Shown here piece by piece: positions 1 to 8,560 of a DNA stretch of 21,795 nt (position 1 is the first letter of the stretch; each line of letters opens with the position of its first letter). The notes beneath the pieces were generated by a model. That model did no database searches and was not told where the DNA came from. It saw only the letters and a program-made list of their open reading frames with translations. A program made the translations under genes and the position numbers. Origin of the DNA: Firmicutes bacterium CAG:145 (GTDB lineage: Bacteria; Bacillota; Clostridia; Peptostreptococcales; Anaerovoracaceae); contig FR882598.1 in assembly GCA_000435715.1 (NCBI GenBank), forward strand, positions 16,491-38,285. Direction: 5' to 3'.

Positions 1-351
1 CCGGCGGCGGCTTTATTATTAAAAGCAAACGGAAGTTCCTGAAAAGACCAGATGGCTTGAAAATCACTATTTTCAACAGGTCAGGAAACTTGCATAAAAA
101 CATGACAGACTTGTATACATTATGCACTACATGATTGATTTATAACGTTATAAATTTATTGCATTAAACTGAAGAAACGCAGCGGCGGTTTTCCGGCAAA
201 AAACCGCTAAAATGGCATAAAATCAACGATGATGGAACAAAAAAACGTAGAAAAATCATTGAAAAGATTGTATAATAATATGTACAAGAAAGTTAGCGCA
301 TGTGTGTATAATTATTCAAAACTTGCGCGGGATATGAATGGAGAGTGGAGT
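1..351 (+). promoter_or_regulatory. hutH upstream and leader region with hairpins, palindrome and candidate promoter
   Basis: No gene is supported here. Visible structure: TTCCTGA (36-42) pairs with TCAGGAA (81-87) around an inner perfect stem TTGAAAAT (57-64) / ATTTTCAA (69-76). A TTGTATACAT motif lies at 111-120 and a perfect 18-bp palindrome, ATTTATAACGTTATAAAT, at 138-155. A stem GCGGTTTT (185-192) / AAAACCGC (200-207) follows. A TATAAT at 271-276 has TAGAAA 17 bases upstream (248-253), a moderate promoter. An earlier pair, TTGCAT (90-95) and TATACA (114-119), is weaker. The palindromes are candidate operators for the operon; the regulator is not in the window. Confidence 0.5.
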
Positions 352-1890
352 ATGGTTCTTATAAACGGACGAGACCTTACGGTCGAAGAAGTGATTCGAG
401 TCTGCAGAAATGATGAAGAAGTAAAGTTGACAGACGAAGCGGAAAAAAACGTGCAGAAGGCAAGAGATTATATCGAAAAAAAGCTTGCAGAGAAGGCCGT
501 GATATATGGCCTTACCACAGGGTTCGGAAAGTTTTCCAATGTGGTGATCTCAAATGAGGAGACAGAGCAGCTGCAGCGAAATTTGATAATAAGCCACACC
601 TGCAGCATGGGAGAGGCTTACCCGAGAGAGCAGGTGAGAGCGGCCATGCTTTTAAGATGCAATGCTCTGGCCAGAGGCAATTCGGGCATAAGATTATCGA
701 CCCTTAAGACTCTTATAGATATGCTCAACAGAGGCGTTCACCCTGTAGTTCCGCAAAAGGGTTCCCTGGGAGCCTCCGGAGACCTGGCTCCTCTGTCCCA
801 TATAGCATTGGGTCTCATAGGAGAAGGTGAAGCCGAATATAAGGGAGAGGTGATTACGGCCTCTGAGGCTATGGAAAAGGCGGGGATAACTCCGGTAGTT
901 CTGGCGGCCAAGGAGGGGCTTGCTCTCAACAACGGCACTCAGATGATGACAGCAGTGGGAGTCAATGTCCTGTGGGACGCCATGGCCTTGCAAAAGATAG
1001 CTGATTTGGCCTGCGCCATGACAGGAGAGGCTCTTCGCGCCATAAAAAAGGCCTACGACCATAAGATACACGACTTGAGAGGACATCTGGGTCAGAAAGA
1101 GTCGGCGAAGAATCTGCTGGCGCTTTTAGAAGGGTCCGGCAATGCTCTGCCGCTGCAGCAGCATAAGGTACAGGACCCTTATACGCTGAGATGCGCGCCT
1201 CAGATACACGGCGCCACCAGAGACGCCGTAAGATATGCTTATGAGATGGTATCCAGAGAAATAAACGCAGTGACAGATAATCCTATCGTATTTCCCGATG
1301 AGGATGAGGTCATAAGCGGAGGAAATTTCCACGGCCAGCCTATGGCGCTTACTTTTGACTTTCTCAAGATAGCCGTATCGGAACTTGCCGACGTGTCGGA
1401 GAGAAGGATAGAAAGGCTGGTAAATCCGGCCTTGTCGGAAGGCTTGCCGGCGTTCCTGACAAAATACGGCGGAGTCTGCTCCGGCTTCATGATAGCCCAG
1501 TATTCGGCCGCTTCTATGGTATCGGAGAATAAGATCTACGATCATCCGGCTTCGGTGGACTCTATTCCGTCTTCGGCCAACCAGGAGGATCATGTTTCCA
1601 TGGGTACTACTTCTGCAAGGACTGCGGCCATGGTTTTAGATAACGCCCAGAAGGTGCTGGGGATTGAGATCGCCGCCGCCGCTCAGGCTATCTGGCTGCG
1701 GCAGGAGATGGGAGAGGGAGGTATAGATAAGCTGGCGCAGGCCACCAAAGCCGCCTACGATCATATAAGAAGCATTGTGGAGCCGATAGATAAAGACGTG
1801 ATAATGCACGATCATCTGACAAAATTCGATGAGATGATAAAAGACGGTTCTCTGCTTAAAGCAGTAGAAAATACGGTGACGATCAAATAG
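352..1890 (+). CDS. hutH: Histidine ammonia-lyase
   Basis: Removes ammonia from L-histidine to give trans-urocanate, the first step of histidine breakdown; cytosolic homotetramer in the family. The MIO prosthetic-group triad Ala-Ser-Gly is at residues 141-143 in GSLGASGDLAPLSH, and the conserved YGLTTGFG places a Tyr at residue 52; both numbers match characterised family members when ATG 352 is the start. An in-frame ATG at 229 would add 41 residues (MMEQKN...) that look unlike the family and overlap a candidate promoter (TATAAT at 271-276), and a GGAGAG precedes 352, so I prefer 352 (512 aa, normal family length). ATG 334 is a second alternative. It heads the operon; hutU follows after 18 bases. 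Confidence 0.96.
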   Translation: MVLINGRDLTVEEVIRVCRNDEEVKLTDEAEKNVQKARDYIEKKLAEKAVIYGLTTGFGKFSNVVISNEETEQLQRNLIISHTCSMGEAYPREQVRAAMLLRCNALARGNSGIRLSTLKTLIDMLNRGVHPVVPQKGSLGASGDLAPLSHIALGLIGEGEAEYKGEVITASEAMEKAGITPVVLAAKEGLALNNGTQMMTAVGVNVLWDAMALQKIADLACAMTGEALRAIKKAYDHKIHDLRGHLGQKESAKNLLALLEGSGNALPLQQHKVQDPYTLRCAPQIHGATRDAVRYAYEMVSREINAVTDNPIVFPDEDEVISGGNFHGQPMALTFDFLKIAVSELADVSERRIERLVNPALSEGLPAFLTKYGGVCSGFMIAQYSAASMVSENKIYDHPASVDSIPSSANQEDHVSMGTTSARTAAMVLDNAQKVLGIEIAAAAQAIWLRQEMGEGGIDKLAQATKAAYDHIRSIVEPIDKDVIMHDHLTKFDEMIKDGSLLKAVENTVTIK

Positions 1891-1908
1891 AAATCAGGAG
1901 GGAATAAT

Positions 1909-3933
1909 ATGCTGGACAATACGGCTATATGCGAAGCTATGACTATAAAACTGGGAAACGACTACCCGGACTATCCGCAATTTAAGGAGGGAATAAGAAG
2001 AGCGCCCGACAGGGGCTTCAGGCTTACTAAAGAACAGACTAAGATAGCCTTGAAAAACGCCCTCAGATATGTGCCGGAAGAACTTCACGAAAAACTTGCC
2101 CCCGAATTTATGGAAGAGCTTGCTACGCGGGGAAGAATATACGCATACAGATACAGGCCGGAAGGCAGGATCTACGGAAAGCCTATAAGTGAATACAAGG
2201 GCAGGTGCTTAGCGGGCAAGGCTTTTCAGGTGATGATAGAGAACAATTTAGACTTTGAAGTGGCCCTCTATCCTTACGAGCTGGTTACATACGGAGAGAC
2301 AGGTCAAGTCTGTCAGAACTGGCTCCAGTACAGACTGATAAAGAGATATCTCGAAGAACTGACAGAAGAGCAGACTCTCGTCGTGGAATCGGGACACCCC
2401 TTGGGGCTGTTTCCGTCAAAACCGGAAGCGCCGAGAGTAGTCATAACCAACTCGATGATGATAGGCATGTATGACAATTTGGACGACTGGGAGATAGCCG
2501 AAGAGATGGGAGTAGCCAATTACGGACAGATGACTGCCGGGGGCTGGATGTACATAGGGCCTCAAGGCATAGTACACGGCACTTTCAACACTATACTCAA
2601 CGCCGGAAGAAAATATCTGGGCGTCGCAGAGCAAGGCGATCTGACAGGTCACACATTTGTTTCCTCCGGGCTCGGAGGCATGAGCGGCGCTCAGCCTAAG
2701 GCCGCCAACATAGCGGGAGCCGTAGGCATATTCGCCGAAGTAGACAGATCAAGAATAGAGACGAGACATGATCAGGGCTGGGTAGAGGTCATAATGGACG
2801 ATATAGACGAGATCTTTTCTCTCGCCCGGCAAAAGCTGGCCGCCGGCGAAAGCATCTCCATAGCCTACCACGGCAATATAGTAGACTTGCTTGAAGCTGC
2901 GGCAGAGAAGAAATTTCACATAGACCTGCTGTCAGATCAGACTTCGTGCCACAATGTGTACAACGGAGGATACTGTCCGGCGGGGATAACCTTTGAAGAG
3001 AGGACGAAGCTGCTCCACGAGGACAGGGAGATTTTCTGCAAGAAAGTTGATGAGACTCTCCACAGACACTATAAAGCCATAAAGGCGCTGACAGAAGCGG
3101 GAACTTATTTCTTTGACTATGGAAATTCTTTCATGAAGGCTATGTATGACGCAGGCATCAAAGAAATATCTAAAAACGGATACGACGATAAGGACGGTTT
3201 CATATGGCCCTCATACGTGGAGGATATAATGGGGCCTGTGCTGTTCGATTACGGCTACGGGCCTTTCAGGTGGGTGTGCCTGTCAGGGAAGCCGGAAGAT
3301 CTTGACGCGACTGACAAGGCGGCTATGGAGTGTATAGATCCTGGCCGCAGGGCTCAGGACAGAGACAACTGGGTCTGGATAAGAGACGCCAAAGCCAACA
3401 AACTGGTAGTGGGAACTCAGGCGAGAATACTCTACCAGGACGCCGAGGGAAGAACGAGGATAGCCCTTAAATTTAACGAGCTGGTCAGAGAGGGAAAGAT
3501 TGGCCCCGTAATGATGGGAAGAGATCATCACGATGTTTCGGGAACGGATTCGCCTTTCAGAGAAACTTCGAATATCAAAGACGGTTCTAACGTCATGGCC
3601 GATATGGCTGTGCAGTGTTTTGCAGGCAACGCGGCCAGAGGAATGTCACTGTGCGCCCTTCACAACGGCGGAGGAGTAGGAATAGGAAAGGCCATAAACG
3701 GAGGTTTCGGACTGTTGCTGGACGGAAGCAGGCGAACCGACGAGATAATAAAATCCGCCATGATGTGGGACGTAATGGGAGGCGTCGCCAGAAGAAACTG
3801 GGCCAGAAACGAAAACGCATTGGCCACATCGGTGGAATACAACAGAAACTACAAAGGAAGAGGACATATAACTATTCCTTATATAGCTGATGATACTCTT
3901 GTTGACAAGACGGTAGATAAGTTTGTAAAATAG
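1909..3933 (+). CDS. hutU: Urocanate hydratase (long form)
   Basis: Converts urocanate to 4-imidazolone-5-propanoate using tightly bound NAD+ as electrophile. Family landmarks are the glycine-rich stretch SSGLGGMSGAQPKAANIAG, DQTSCHNVYNGGYCPAG, GPFRWVCLSGKP and LHNGGGVGIGKAINGG. At 674 aa it is over 100 residues longer than the roughly 555-aa proteobacterial and Bacillus enzyme and close to the animal enzyme's length, a form I associate with Clostridia and eukaryotes. The first 70 or so residues (tyrosine- and proline-rich NDYPDYPQFKEG) and several inserts account for the extra length. An AGGAGGG lies just before ATG 1909. It is translated 18 bases after hutH and clearly in the same operon. 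Confidence 0.96.
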   Translation: MLDNTAICEAMTIKLGNDYPDYPQFKEGIRRAPDRGFRLTKEQTKIALKNALRYVPEELHEKLAPEFMEELATRGRIYAYRYRPEGRIYGKPISEYKGRCLAGKAFQVMIENNLDFEVALYPYELVTYGETGQVCQNWLQYRLIKRYLEELTEEQTLVVESGHPLGLFPSKPEAPRVVITNSMMIGMYDNLDDWEIAEEMGVANYGQMTAGGWMYIGPQGIVHGTFNTILNAGRKYLGVAEQGDLTGHTFVSSGLGGMSGAQPKAANIAGAVGIFAEVDRSRIETRHDQGWVEVIMDDIDEIFSLARQKLAAGESISIAYHGNIVDLLEAAAEKKFHIDLLSDQTSCHNVYNGGYCPAGITFEERTKLLHEDREIFCKKVDETLHRHYKAIKALTEAGTYFFDYGNSFMKAMYDAGIKEISKNGYDDKDGFIWPSYVEDIMGPVLFDYGYGPFRWVCLSGKPEDLDATDKAAMECIDPGRRAQDRDNWVWIRDAKANKLVVGTQARILYQDAEGRTRIALKFNELVREGKIGPVMMGRDHHDVSGTDSPFRETSNIKDGSNVMADMAVQCFAGNAARGMSLCALHNGGGVGIGKAINGGFGLLLDGSRRTDEIIKSAMMWDVMGGVARRNWARNENALATSVEYNRNYKGRGHITIPYIADDTLVDKTVDKFVK

Positions 3934-3951
3934 GAGGTAAGGCTGACAAAT

Positions 3952-4401
3952 ATGATATACACACCTTTGACAAAAAAGGCCATGACTCTGGCATATGACG
4001 CTCACCTGGGACAAAAGGACAAGGGCGGAATTCCCTACATATTTCATCCCGCTCATCTTGCTGAGCAGATGGACGATGAGATTTCATGCTGCGCAGCTTG
4101 GCTGCACGATGTAGCCGAGGACACTTCCTATACATTAGAGGAACTTGAAGAAGAATTTCCCCGTGAGGTCATCGAAGCCCTGAGGCTTCTGACCCATGCC
4201 GAAGGAACAGATTACTTCGAGTATGTGAGGGCTATAAAGGCTGATCCCGTAGCAAAAAAAGTGAAATTGGCAGATCTGGCTCATAATTTTGACGAGACGA
4301 GGCTGCCTGCTGAAGGAGACGAAGCCGACATGGAGCAGAAACTTTGGTGGCGTGAGAAATATAAGAAGGCCAGAGAGATTCTGACAGAAGAGGACAGGTA
4401 G
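3952..4401 (+). CDS. HD-domain hydrolase, SpoT/MESH1-like small alarmone hydrolase candidate
   Basis: A 149-aa single HD domain. The residues expected for a Mn-dependent (p)ppGpp hydrolase are in order: AxH at residue 18, FHPAH with His32, the HD pair His52-Asp53 followed by ED at 56-57, and KLADLAHN with Asp108. This pattern fits the hydrolase half of RelA/SpoT and the stand-alone MESH1-type enzymes; no synthetase domain is present. Substrate is inferred, since related HD proteins hydrolyse other nucleotides. It sits between hutU and hutI, 18 bases after hutU and abutting hutI, so it is made with the histidine enzymes. The AGGAGG is unusually far (about 14 bases) from ATG 3952; a CTG at 3943 would be better spaced. 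Confidence 0.8.
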   Translation: MIYTPLTKKAMTLAYDAHLGQKDKGGIPYIFHPAHLAEQMDDEISCCAAWLHDVAEDTSYTLEELEEEFPREVIEALRLLTHAEGTDYFEYVRAIKADPVAKKVKLADLAHNFDETRLPAEGDEADMEQKLWWREKYKKAREILTEEDR

Positions 4402-5652
4402 ATGACGACTTTATTAGTAAAAAACATAGGTATCCTTCAGACGCCTTCGGGCAGTTTCAGCCACAGAGGCAGGGCGCAGGGAGAGAATATCAAGTTTAAG
4501 GATGCGGCCGTGTTCATAAGGGACAAAGTTATAGAAAAGATCGCCCGGGGCGAAGATCTCGCATGCTGCGAACCCTCAGCGGACAGGGTGATAGACGCCG
4601 GGGGAGCCCTGGTTACTCCCGGACTGGTAGAGGGACATACCCACCTCGTGTTTGGAGGATACAGGCAGAACGAGATACCTCTCAAGCTCAAGGGAGCAGG
4701 ATATCTGGATATTCTGAGAGCCGGAGGCGGCATAATGGATACTGTCAGAAAGACCAGAGAGGCCTCTTTTGAACAGTTATACCAAAAGACAGAAGGGTTC
4801 CTAAACGAGATGATGAACCTGGGGGTGACTACCTGCGAGGCTAAGAGCGGGTACGGTCTTGACCTTGAAACAGAAGTCAAAATGCTGAAAGTTCTCAAAG
4901 AACTGAATGTTAATCATCCCATGGACATAGTTGCCACTTTCATGGCTGCCCACGCCGTGGAAGAAAAGTGGAAAGGAAGAGAAGAAGAATATATAAAGAT
5001 CTGCTGCGAGAAAATGATGCCTTATGTCAGAGAACAGGGCCTGGCCGAATATGTGGATATATTTACGGAAGATTCTGTCTTCAACGTCGCTCAGAGCAGG
5101 ACTTATCTGGAAAAAGCCCGCCGCCTTGGTTTCGGACTTAAGATCCACGCCGACGAAATAGAGTCCATAGGCGGTTCGGTGCTGGCAGGCAAGATGAAAG
5201 CAGCTTCTGCGGAGCACCTTATCGTCATAAACGAAGAAGGCATGAAATCGCTGGCAGAGGGCGGAACCACGGCCATGTGTCTTCCGGCTACATCCTTTTA
5301 TTTAGGAGCGGCCTTCGCCCCTGTAAGGAGGATGATAGACGAATATGAGATACCGGTGGCCATAGCTTCGGATTTTAATCCCGGCTCGTGCCCATCGCTG
5401 AATCTGCAGTTTGTCATGAACCTGGGATATCTCAAATACAGGATGACTCCTGAAGAGGTGCTGACGGCCGTCACCATCAACCCGGCCTGCGCCATAGGAA
5501 GGGGAGAGGAGACCGGAACGATAGAAGAAGGCAAACAGGCAGATTTGGTGATATGGAACGCCCCGGACATGGAGACTCTCTGCTACAGGTTCGGATCTAA
5601 TTTAGCGCACATTGTCATAAAGAAAGGAAAAGTGATACATGAAATTAGTTGA
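4402..5652 (+). CDS. hutI: Imidazolonepropionase
   Basis: Hydrolyses 4-imidazolone-5-propanoate to N-formimino-L-glutamate. It belongs to the amidohydrolase superfamily: metal-binding HTHLVFGG (His79, His81), then KSGYGL, AAHAVE, KIHADE and ASDFNPGSCPS, all diagnostic of HutI and in the usual order. The 416-aa length is normal. The start codon directly abuts the HD gene's TAG stop, and the 3' end overlaps the next gene by 14 bases, so translation is probably coupled along this stretch. Confidence 0.95.
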   Translation: MTTLLVKNIGILQTPSGSFSHRGRAQGENIKFKDAAVFIRDKVIEKIARGEDLACCEPSADRVIDAGGALVTPGLVEGHTHLVFGGYRQNEIPLKLKGAGYLDILRAGGGIMDTVRKTREASFEQLYQKTEGFLNEMMNLGVTTCEAKSGYGLDLETEVKMLKVLKELNVNHPMDIVATFMAAHAVEEKWKGREEEYIKICCEKMMPYVREQGLAEYVDIFTEDSVFNVAQSRTYLEKARRLGFGLKIHADEIESIGGSVLAGKMKAASAEHLIVINEEGMKSLAEGGTTAMCLPATSFYLGAAFAPVRRMIDEYEIPVAIASDFNPGSCPSLNLQFVMNLGYLKYRMTPEEVLTAVTINPACAIGRGEETGTIEEGKQADLVIWNAPDMETLCYRFGSNLAHIVIKKGKVIHEIS

Positions 5653-6262
5653 TATGCCCGTGAAAGATTACCTGAATATTCTATCTTCTGACGCTCCCGC
5701 CCCGGGAGGCGGTTCGGTCAGCGCCCTTTCGGCGGCTCAGGGAGCGGCTCTTGTTGCCATGGTGTGCGATCTGACCATACCAAAGGAGAAATACAGCCAG
5801 CACAGAGACCTGTGCGTCCGAGTGAAAGATGACATATTGTCAATTTACGATGAACTGATTATAGGAATTGACAAGGATACTGAGGCTTTTAATAAGGTGT
5901 CGTCTGCCTTCAAGCTGCCGAAGGACACAGATGAGCAGAAAGCTGCAAGGAGCAAAGCCATACAGGAGGCTACCGTGACGGCTACGGAAGTCCCTTATGA
6001 GACTATGGCGCTCTGTATGAAAGGTCTTGAGATAACGCAAAAGATCGTAGGAAAATCAAACTCCAACGCTGCTTCGGATCTGGGGGTAGCCGCCCTCAAC
6101 CTGCTGGCCGGTTTAAAAGGAGCGTATCTGAACGTGAAGATAAATCTGCCTTCCATAAAAGATGAGACTATAGCCGCCGGCTTTGAGGAGGCCGAGTCGA
6201 TGGCAGAGCAGGCTCAGAAGACGGCGGAAAAGATATATGAAGAAGTTCTCGAATCGCTTTAG
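5639..6262 (+). CDS. fchA: Formimidoyltetrahydrofolate cyclodeaminase / methenyl-THF cyclohydrolase family protein
   Basis: A 207-aa member of the FTCD C-terminal domain family. In this operon its job is most likely to convert 5-formimino-THF to 5,10-methenyl-THF, releasing ammonia; related clostridial FchA proteins are methenyl-THF cyclohydrolases, so the exact activity is an inference from context. Visible landmarks are the N-terminal APAPGGGSVSALSAAQGAAL and the C-terminal NSNAASDLGVAALNLLAG. The protein looks all-helical, as expected. It overlaps hutI by 14 bases and precedes ftcD by 42 bases; in animals the two folate activities are fused in one protein, here they are separate neighbours. 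Confidence 0.92.
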   Translation: MKLVDMPVKDYLNILSSDAPAPGGGSVSALSAAQGAALVAMVCDLTIPKEKYSQHRDLCVRVKDDILSIYDELIIGIDKDTEAFNKVSSAFKLPKDTDEQKAARSKAIQEATVTATEVPYETMALCMKGLEITQKIVGKSNSNAASDLGVAALNLLAGLKGAYLNVKINLPSIKDETIAAGFEEAESMAEQAQKTAEKIYEEVLESL

Positions 6263-6304
6263 AGGCGCAGATATTTCTGACAAATATTAAAAAGGAGAAA
6301 GAAG

Positions 6305-7201
6305 ATGGCTCAGATCATAGAAAGTATCCCTAATATTTCAGAGGGAAGAAATAAAGAGGTCATAGAGGCCTGCGTAGATCAGATAAGAACCACGGCAGGA
6401 TGCACTCTGCTGAACTATTCATCGGACCCTGACCACAACAGGACAGTCATAACTTACATAGGCGACGCTAAGGCAGTAGAAGAAGCCAGCGTAAAGCTGG
6501 CTAAAGAGGCCGTAAGACTCATCGATCTCACCAAGCATACGGGGGAACATCCGAGGATGGGATGTGTGGACGTGATGCCTTTCGTACCTGTAAAGGACGC
6601 TACAAATGAAGAATGTATAGAACTTTCCAACATCGTAGGAAAAAGGCTGGCAGAAGAAGCAGATCTTCCTGTATTTCTATATGAGATGTCGGCCAGAAAA
6701 GAAGGCAGAAGGAATCTGGCAGCCATAAGAAAGGGTCAGTTTGAGGGAATGGCTGAAAAAGTCAAAGATCCTGAATGGGAACCGGACTTTGGAGGGGCGA
6801 GAATAAACCCTACAGGTGGAGTCTGCGCAGTGGGTGCAAGACCTCCTCTGGTGGCCTACAACCTGAATCTGAGCACTTCCGACGTACAGATAGCCAAGAA
6901 TATAGCCAAGATCATAAGAGAAAAAGACGGGGGTCTTGCCAATGTCAAAGCTATGGGATTTATGCTGGAAGACAGAAATATAGCCCAGGTATCCATAAAC
7001 ATGACTGATTTCAGAGTTACGCCTCTCTACAGGGTGACAGAACTGGTCAAGAGCGAAGCCAAAAGATATGGAGCGACCGTAATCGGTTCGGAGGTCATCG
7101 GCCTGTGCCCTATGAAAGCTTTGATAGACTGCGCCGAGTATTATCTTCAGATAGAGGATTTTGATTTTGAAGATCAGGTGCTGGAAAATTATATTTTATG
7201 A
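6305..7201 (+). CDS. ftcD: Glutamate formimidoyltransferase
   Basis: Transfers the formimino group of N-formimino-L-glutamate to tetrahydrofolate, releasing glutamate; the carbon then passes to FchA. At 298 aa it is the stand-alone bacterial form. IPNISEGR at the N-terminus, DPDHNRTVIT, and GEHPRMGCVDVMPF with the expected catalytic His at residue 82 are family hallmarks. AAGGAG lies upstream of ATG 6305. The TGA stop is 8 bases before the sortase gene. A folate-linked route (rather than HutG or HutF/HutG) is typical of amino-acid-fermenting anaerobes because it conserves the one-carbon unit. Confidence 0.95.
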   Translation: MAQIIESIPNISEGRNKEVIEACVDQIRTTAGCTLLNYSSDPDHNRTVITYIGDAKAVEEASVKLAKEAVRLIDLTKHTGEHPRMGCVDVMPFVPVKDATNEECIELSNIVGKRLAEEADLPVFLYEMSARKEGRRNLAAIRKGQFEGMAEKVKDPEWEPDFGGARINPTGGVCAVGARPPLVAYNLNLSTSDVQIAKNIAKIIREKDGGLANVKAMGFMLEDRNIAQVSINMTDFRVTPLYRVTELVKSEAKRYGATVIGSEVIGLCPMKALIDCAEYYLQIEDFDFEDQVLENYIL

Positions 7202-7209
7202 GGTAATCG

Positions 7210-7986
7210 ATGGAAAAAACAGCAAACAAGAAACCTAAGAAAAATAAGGGAGTGTACACTGTGCTCATGCTGATATGTATAGCAGTATTTTTGTTCGCTC
7301 TCTATAAGGTAGTCGGTATCCTGATGGATTATAAGGAAATAGACGATTACTATAATAACGCCAACGATGATTTTGTAGTGAGAAGCGACGACGGCTCCAT
7401 AAGCTATGTCGATCTTCCGGCGCTGATAGAAAAGAACGGAGATGTCAAAGGCTGGATATATATAAAGGATACGGATATAAGTTATCCTGTGCTTCAGGGA
7501 AGGGATAACCAGTACTATCTGTTCCGTACTTATGAGAAGGAATATCTGGGAGCCGGAAGTATTTTCTTGGAGGCTTTAAACAGCGGTGACTTTTCGGATA
7601 TTCATACGATAATATACGGTCATAACATGCATAACGGAGCCATGTTCGGCACTCTGGACAAGTTTTTCAAGGAAGAATACAGAGATGAACATCCTTACGT
7701 GTACGTACTCCTTCCGGACGGAACCTGGAACAAATACGAAATTTTCGCAGCATATACGGCCGGTATCGAAGACGGGACTTTTACGGTGTTTGCCTCGGGA
7801 GACGCCAATTATAAAGAATATCTCGATCTGATAAACAGCAAGAACACATATAAGAATACGAAGGCTCCGGAAAACGGAGAACAGATACTGACTCTTTCCA
7901 CCTGCACTGAGGACAGTGACGATTATAAACGCAACGTGCTGCAGGCCAAGTTCGTGGGAACGATCGAGGATATAGAAAAAGAGTGA
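7210..7986 (+). CDS. srtB: Class B sortase
   Basis: Membrane-anchored cysteine transpeptidase that would attach surface proteins to peptidoglycan. Residues 1-15 are Lys-rich, a single transmembrane helix follows at about 16-38, and the extracellular sortase domain carries the catalytic triad: His138 in YGHNM, Cys232 in LSTCT and Arg241 in DYKRNVLQ. KGWIYIKDTDISYPVLQG near residues 80-97 and the extra helix around 200-213 favour class B. The 258-aa length is typical. It starts 8 bases after ftcD with no promoter or terminator between, so it is transcribed with the hut genes. No protein with a sorting signal is encoded beside it. Confidence 0.93.
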   Translation: MEKTANKKPKKNKGVYTVLMLICIAVFLFALYKVVGILMDYKEIDDYYNNANDDFVVRSDDGSISYVDLPALIEKNGDVKGWIYIKDTDISYPVLQGRDNQYYLFRTYEKEYLGAGSIFLEALNSGDFSDIHTIIYGHNMHNGAMFGTLDKFFKEEYRDEHPYVYVLLPDGTWNKYEIFAAYTAGIEDGTFTVFASGDANYKEYLDLINSKNTYKNTKAPENGEQILTLSTCTEDSDDYKRNVLQAKFVGTIEDIEKE

Positions 7987-8000
7987 TGATTTCAAAAACG

Positions 8001-8030
8001 AAAAAGCACCTCATACGAGGTGCTTTTTCT
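8001..8030. terminator. Strong bidirectional terminator between srtB and the DUF4430 gene
   Basis: Perfect 12-bp stem AAAAAGCACCTC (8001-8012) / GAGGTGCTTTTT (8017-8028) with a 4-base loop. It has T-rich ends on both strands, so it can end the hut-srtB transcript and the convergent lipoprotein transcript. Confidence 0.93.
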
Positions 8031-8090
8031 GAAAGTGTGTGTATTCAATAAAAGAAGGAAAGTTTGCTAAATAAAAATTATATTCTTATA

Positions 8091-8537
8091 TTACCACCCA
8101 TATGACGTAAAGTCAATAAATTCCCAAGAAATTTCGTCTCCGTCTTCAAGAATTTTTTCGTTTGCTCCCACGCTTACGTCCTCGCCGTTGATTTTATACA
8201 CCCATCCGGTGGTGGTCTCTACATCTTTTTCACCGGCTCCGGCCATGGACGCTATATAAGTGCCTGCCGAGTCCAGCTGGATGGGAATATCGTTGGAGAT
8301 ACAAAATAGCTGAGTGGCGTCAAGGACGTTAGTGCCTTCCTCTACCGTAAACTCGGTCTTCTCGACAGCCTGAAAACCATCTACAGTCACATCGTCCTCA
8401 GGGTTATCTTGTATGGAAATAGATACGCCTATAGGATTGACGATGTTTTCAGGGACCTTAGGCTCAGTTTCCTGTGTACATGAGGCCATGGCCAGGCACA
8501 GAGCAAAGGTCAGGATCAGGGATAACAGTTTTTTCAT
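8091..8537 (-). CDS. DUF4430-type lipoprotein
   Basis: A 148-aa secreted lipoprotein. The N-terminus is MKKLLSLILTF with a hydrophobic core and a lipobox ending MASC, giving lipidation at Cys20. The mature part has the DUF4430 (transcobalamin-like C-terminal) pattern: a valine-rich strand, EEGTNVLDATQLFC, and GWVYKINGEDVSVGANEKILEDGDEISWEF near the end. In other bacteria this fold occurs as single or repeated units in surface proteins and is thought to bind cobalamin-like or other small ligands; the ligand here is unknown. GGAGG precedes ATG 8537 by about 10 bases. It lies 23 bases downstream of the amidohydrolase-like gene, very likely in one transcript. Confidence 0.85.
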   Translation of the reverse strand: MKKLLSLILTFALCLAMASCTQETEPKVPENIVNPIGVSISIQDNPEDDVTVDGFQAVEKTEFTVEEGTNVLDATQLFCISNDIPIQLDSAGTYIASMAGAGEKDVETTTGWVYKINGEDVSVGANEKILEDGDEISWEFIDFTSYGW

Positions 8538-8560
8538 TTCGTAATAACCTCCATATCAAA

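Noticed and set aside
229..351. Longer hutH reading frame starting at ATG 229
   Set aside because: The extra 41 residues do not look like the family, overlap a TATAAT promoter candidate, and ATG 352 puts the MIO triad and catalytic Tyr at their standard positions.
694..1593. Minus-strand open frames inside hutH and similar antisense frames elsewhere
   Set aside because: They lie fully within well-supported genes, have no ribosome sites or recognisable domains, and mirror the codon bias of the real strand.
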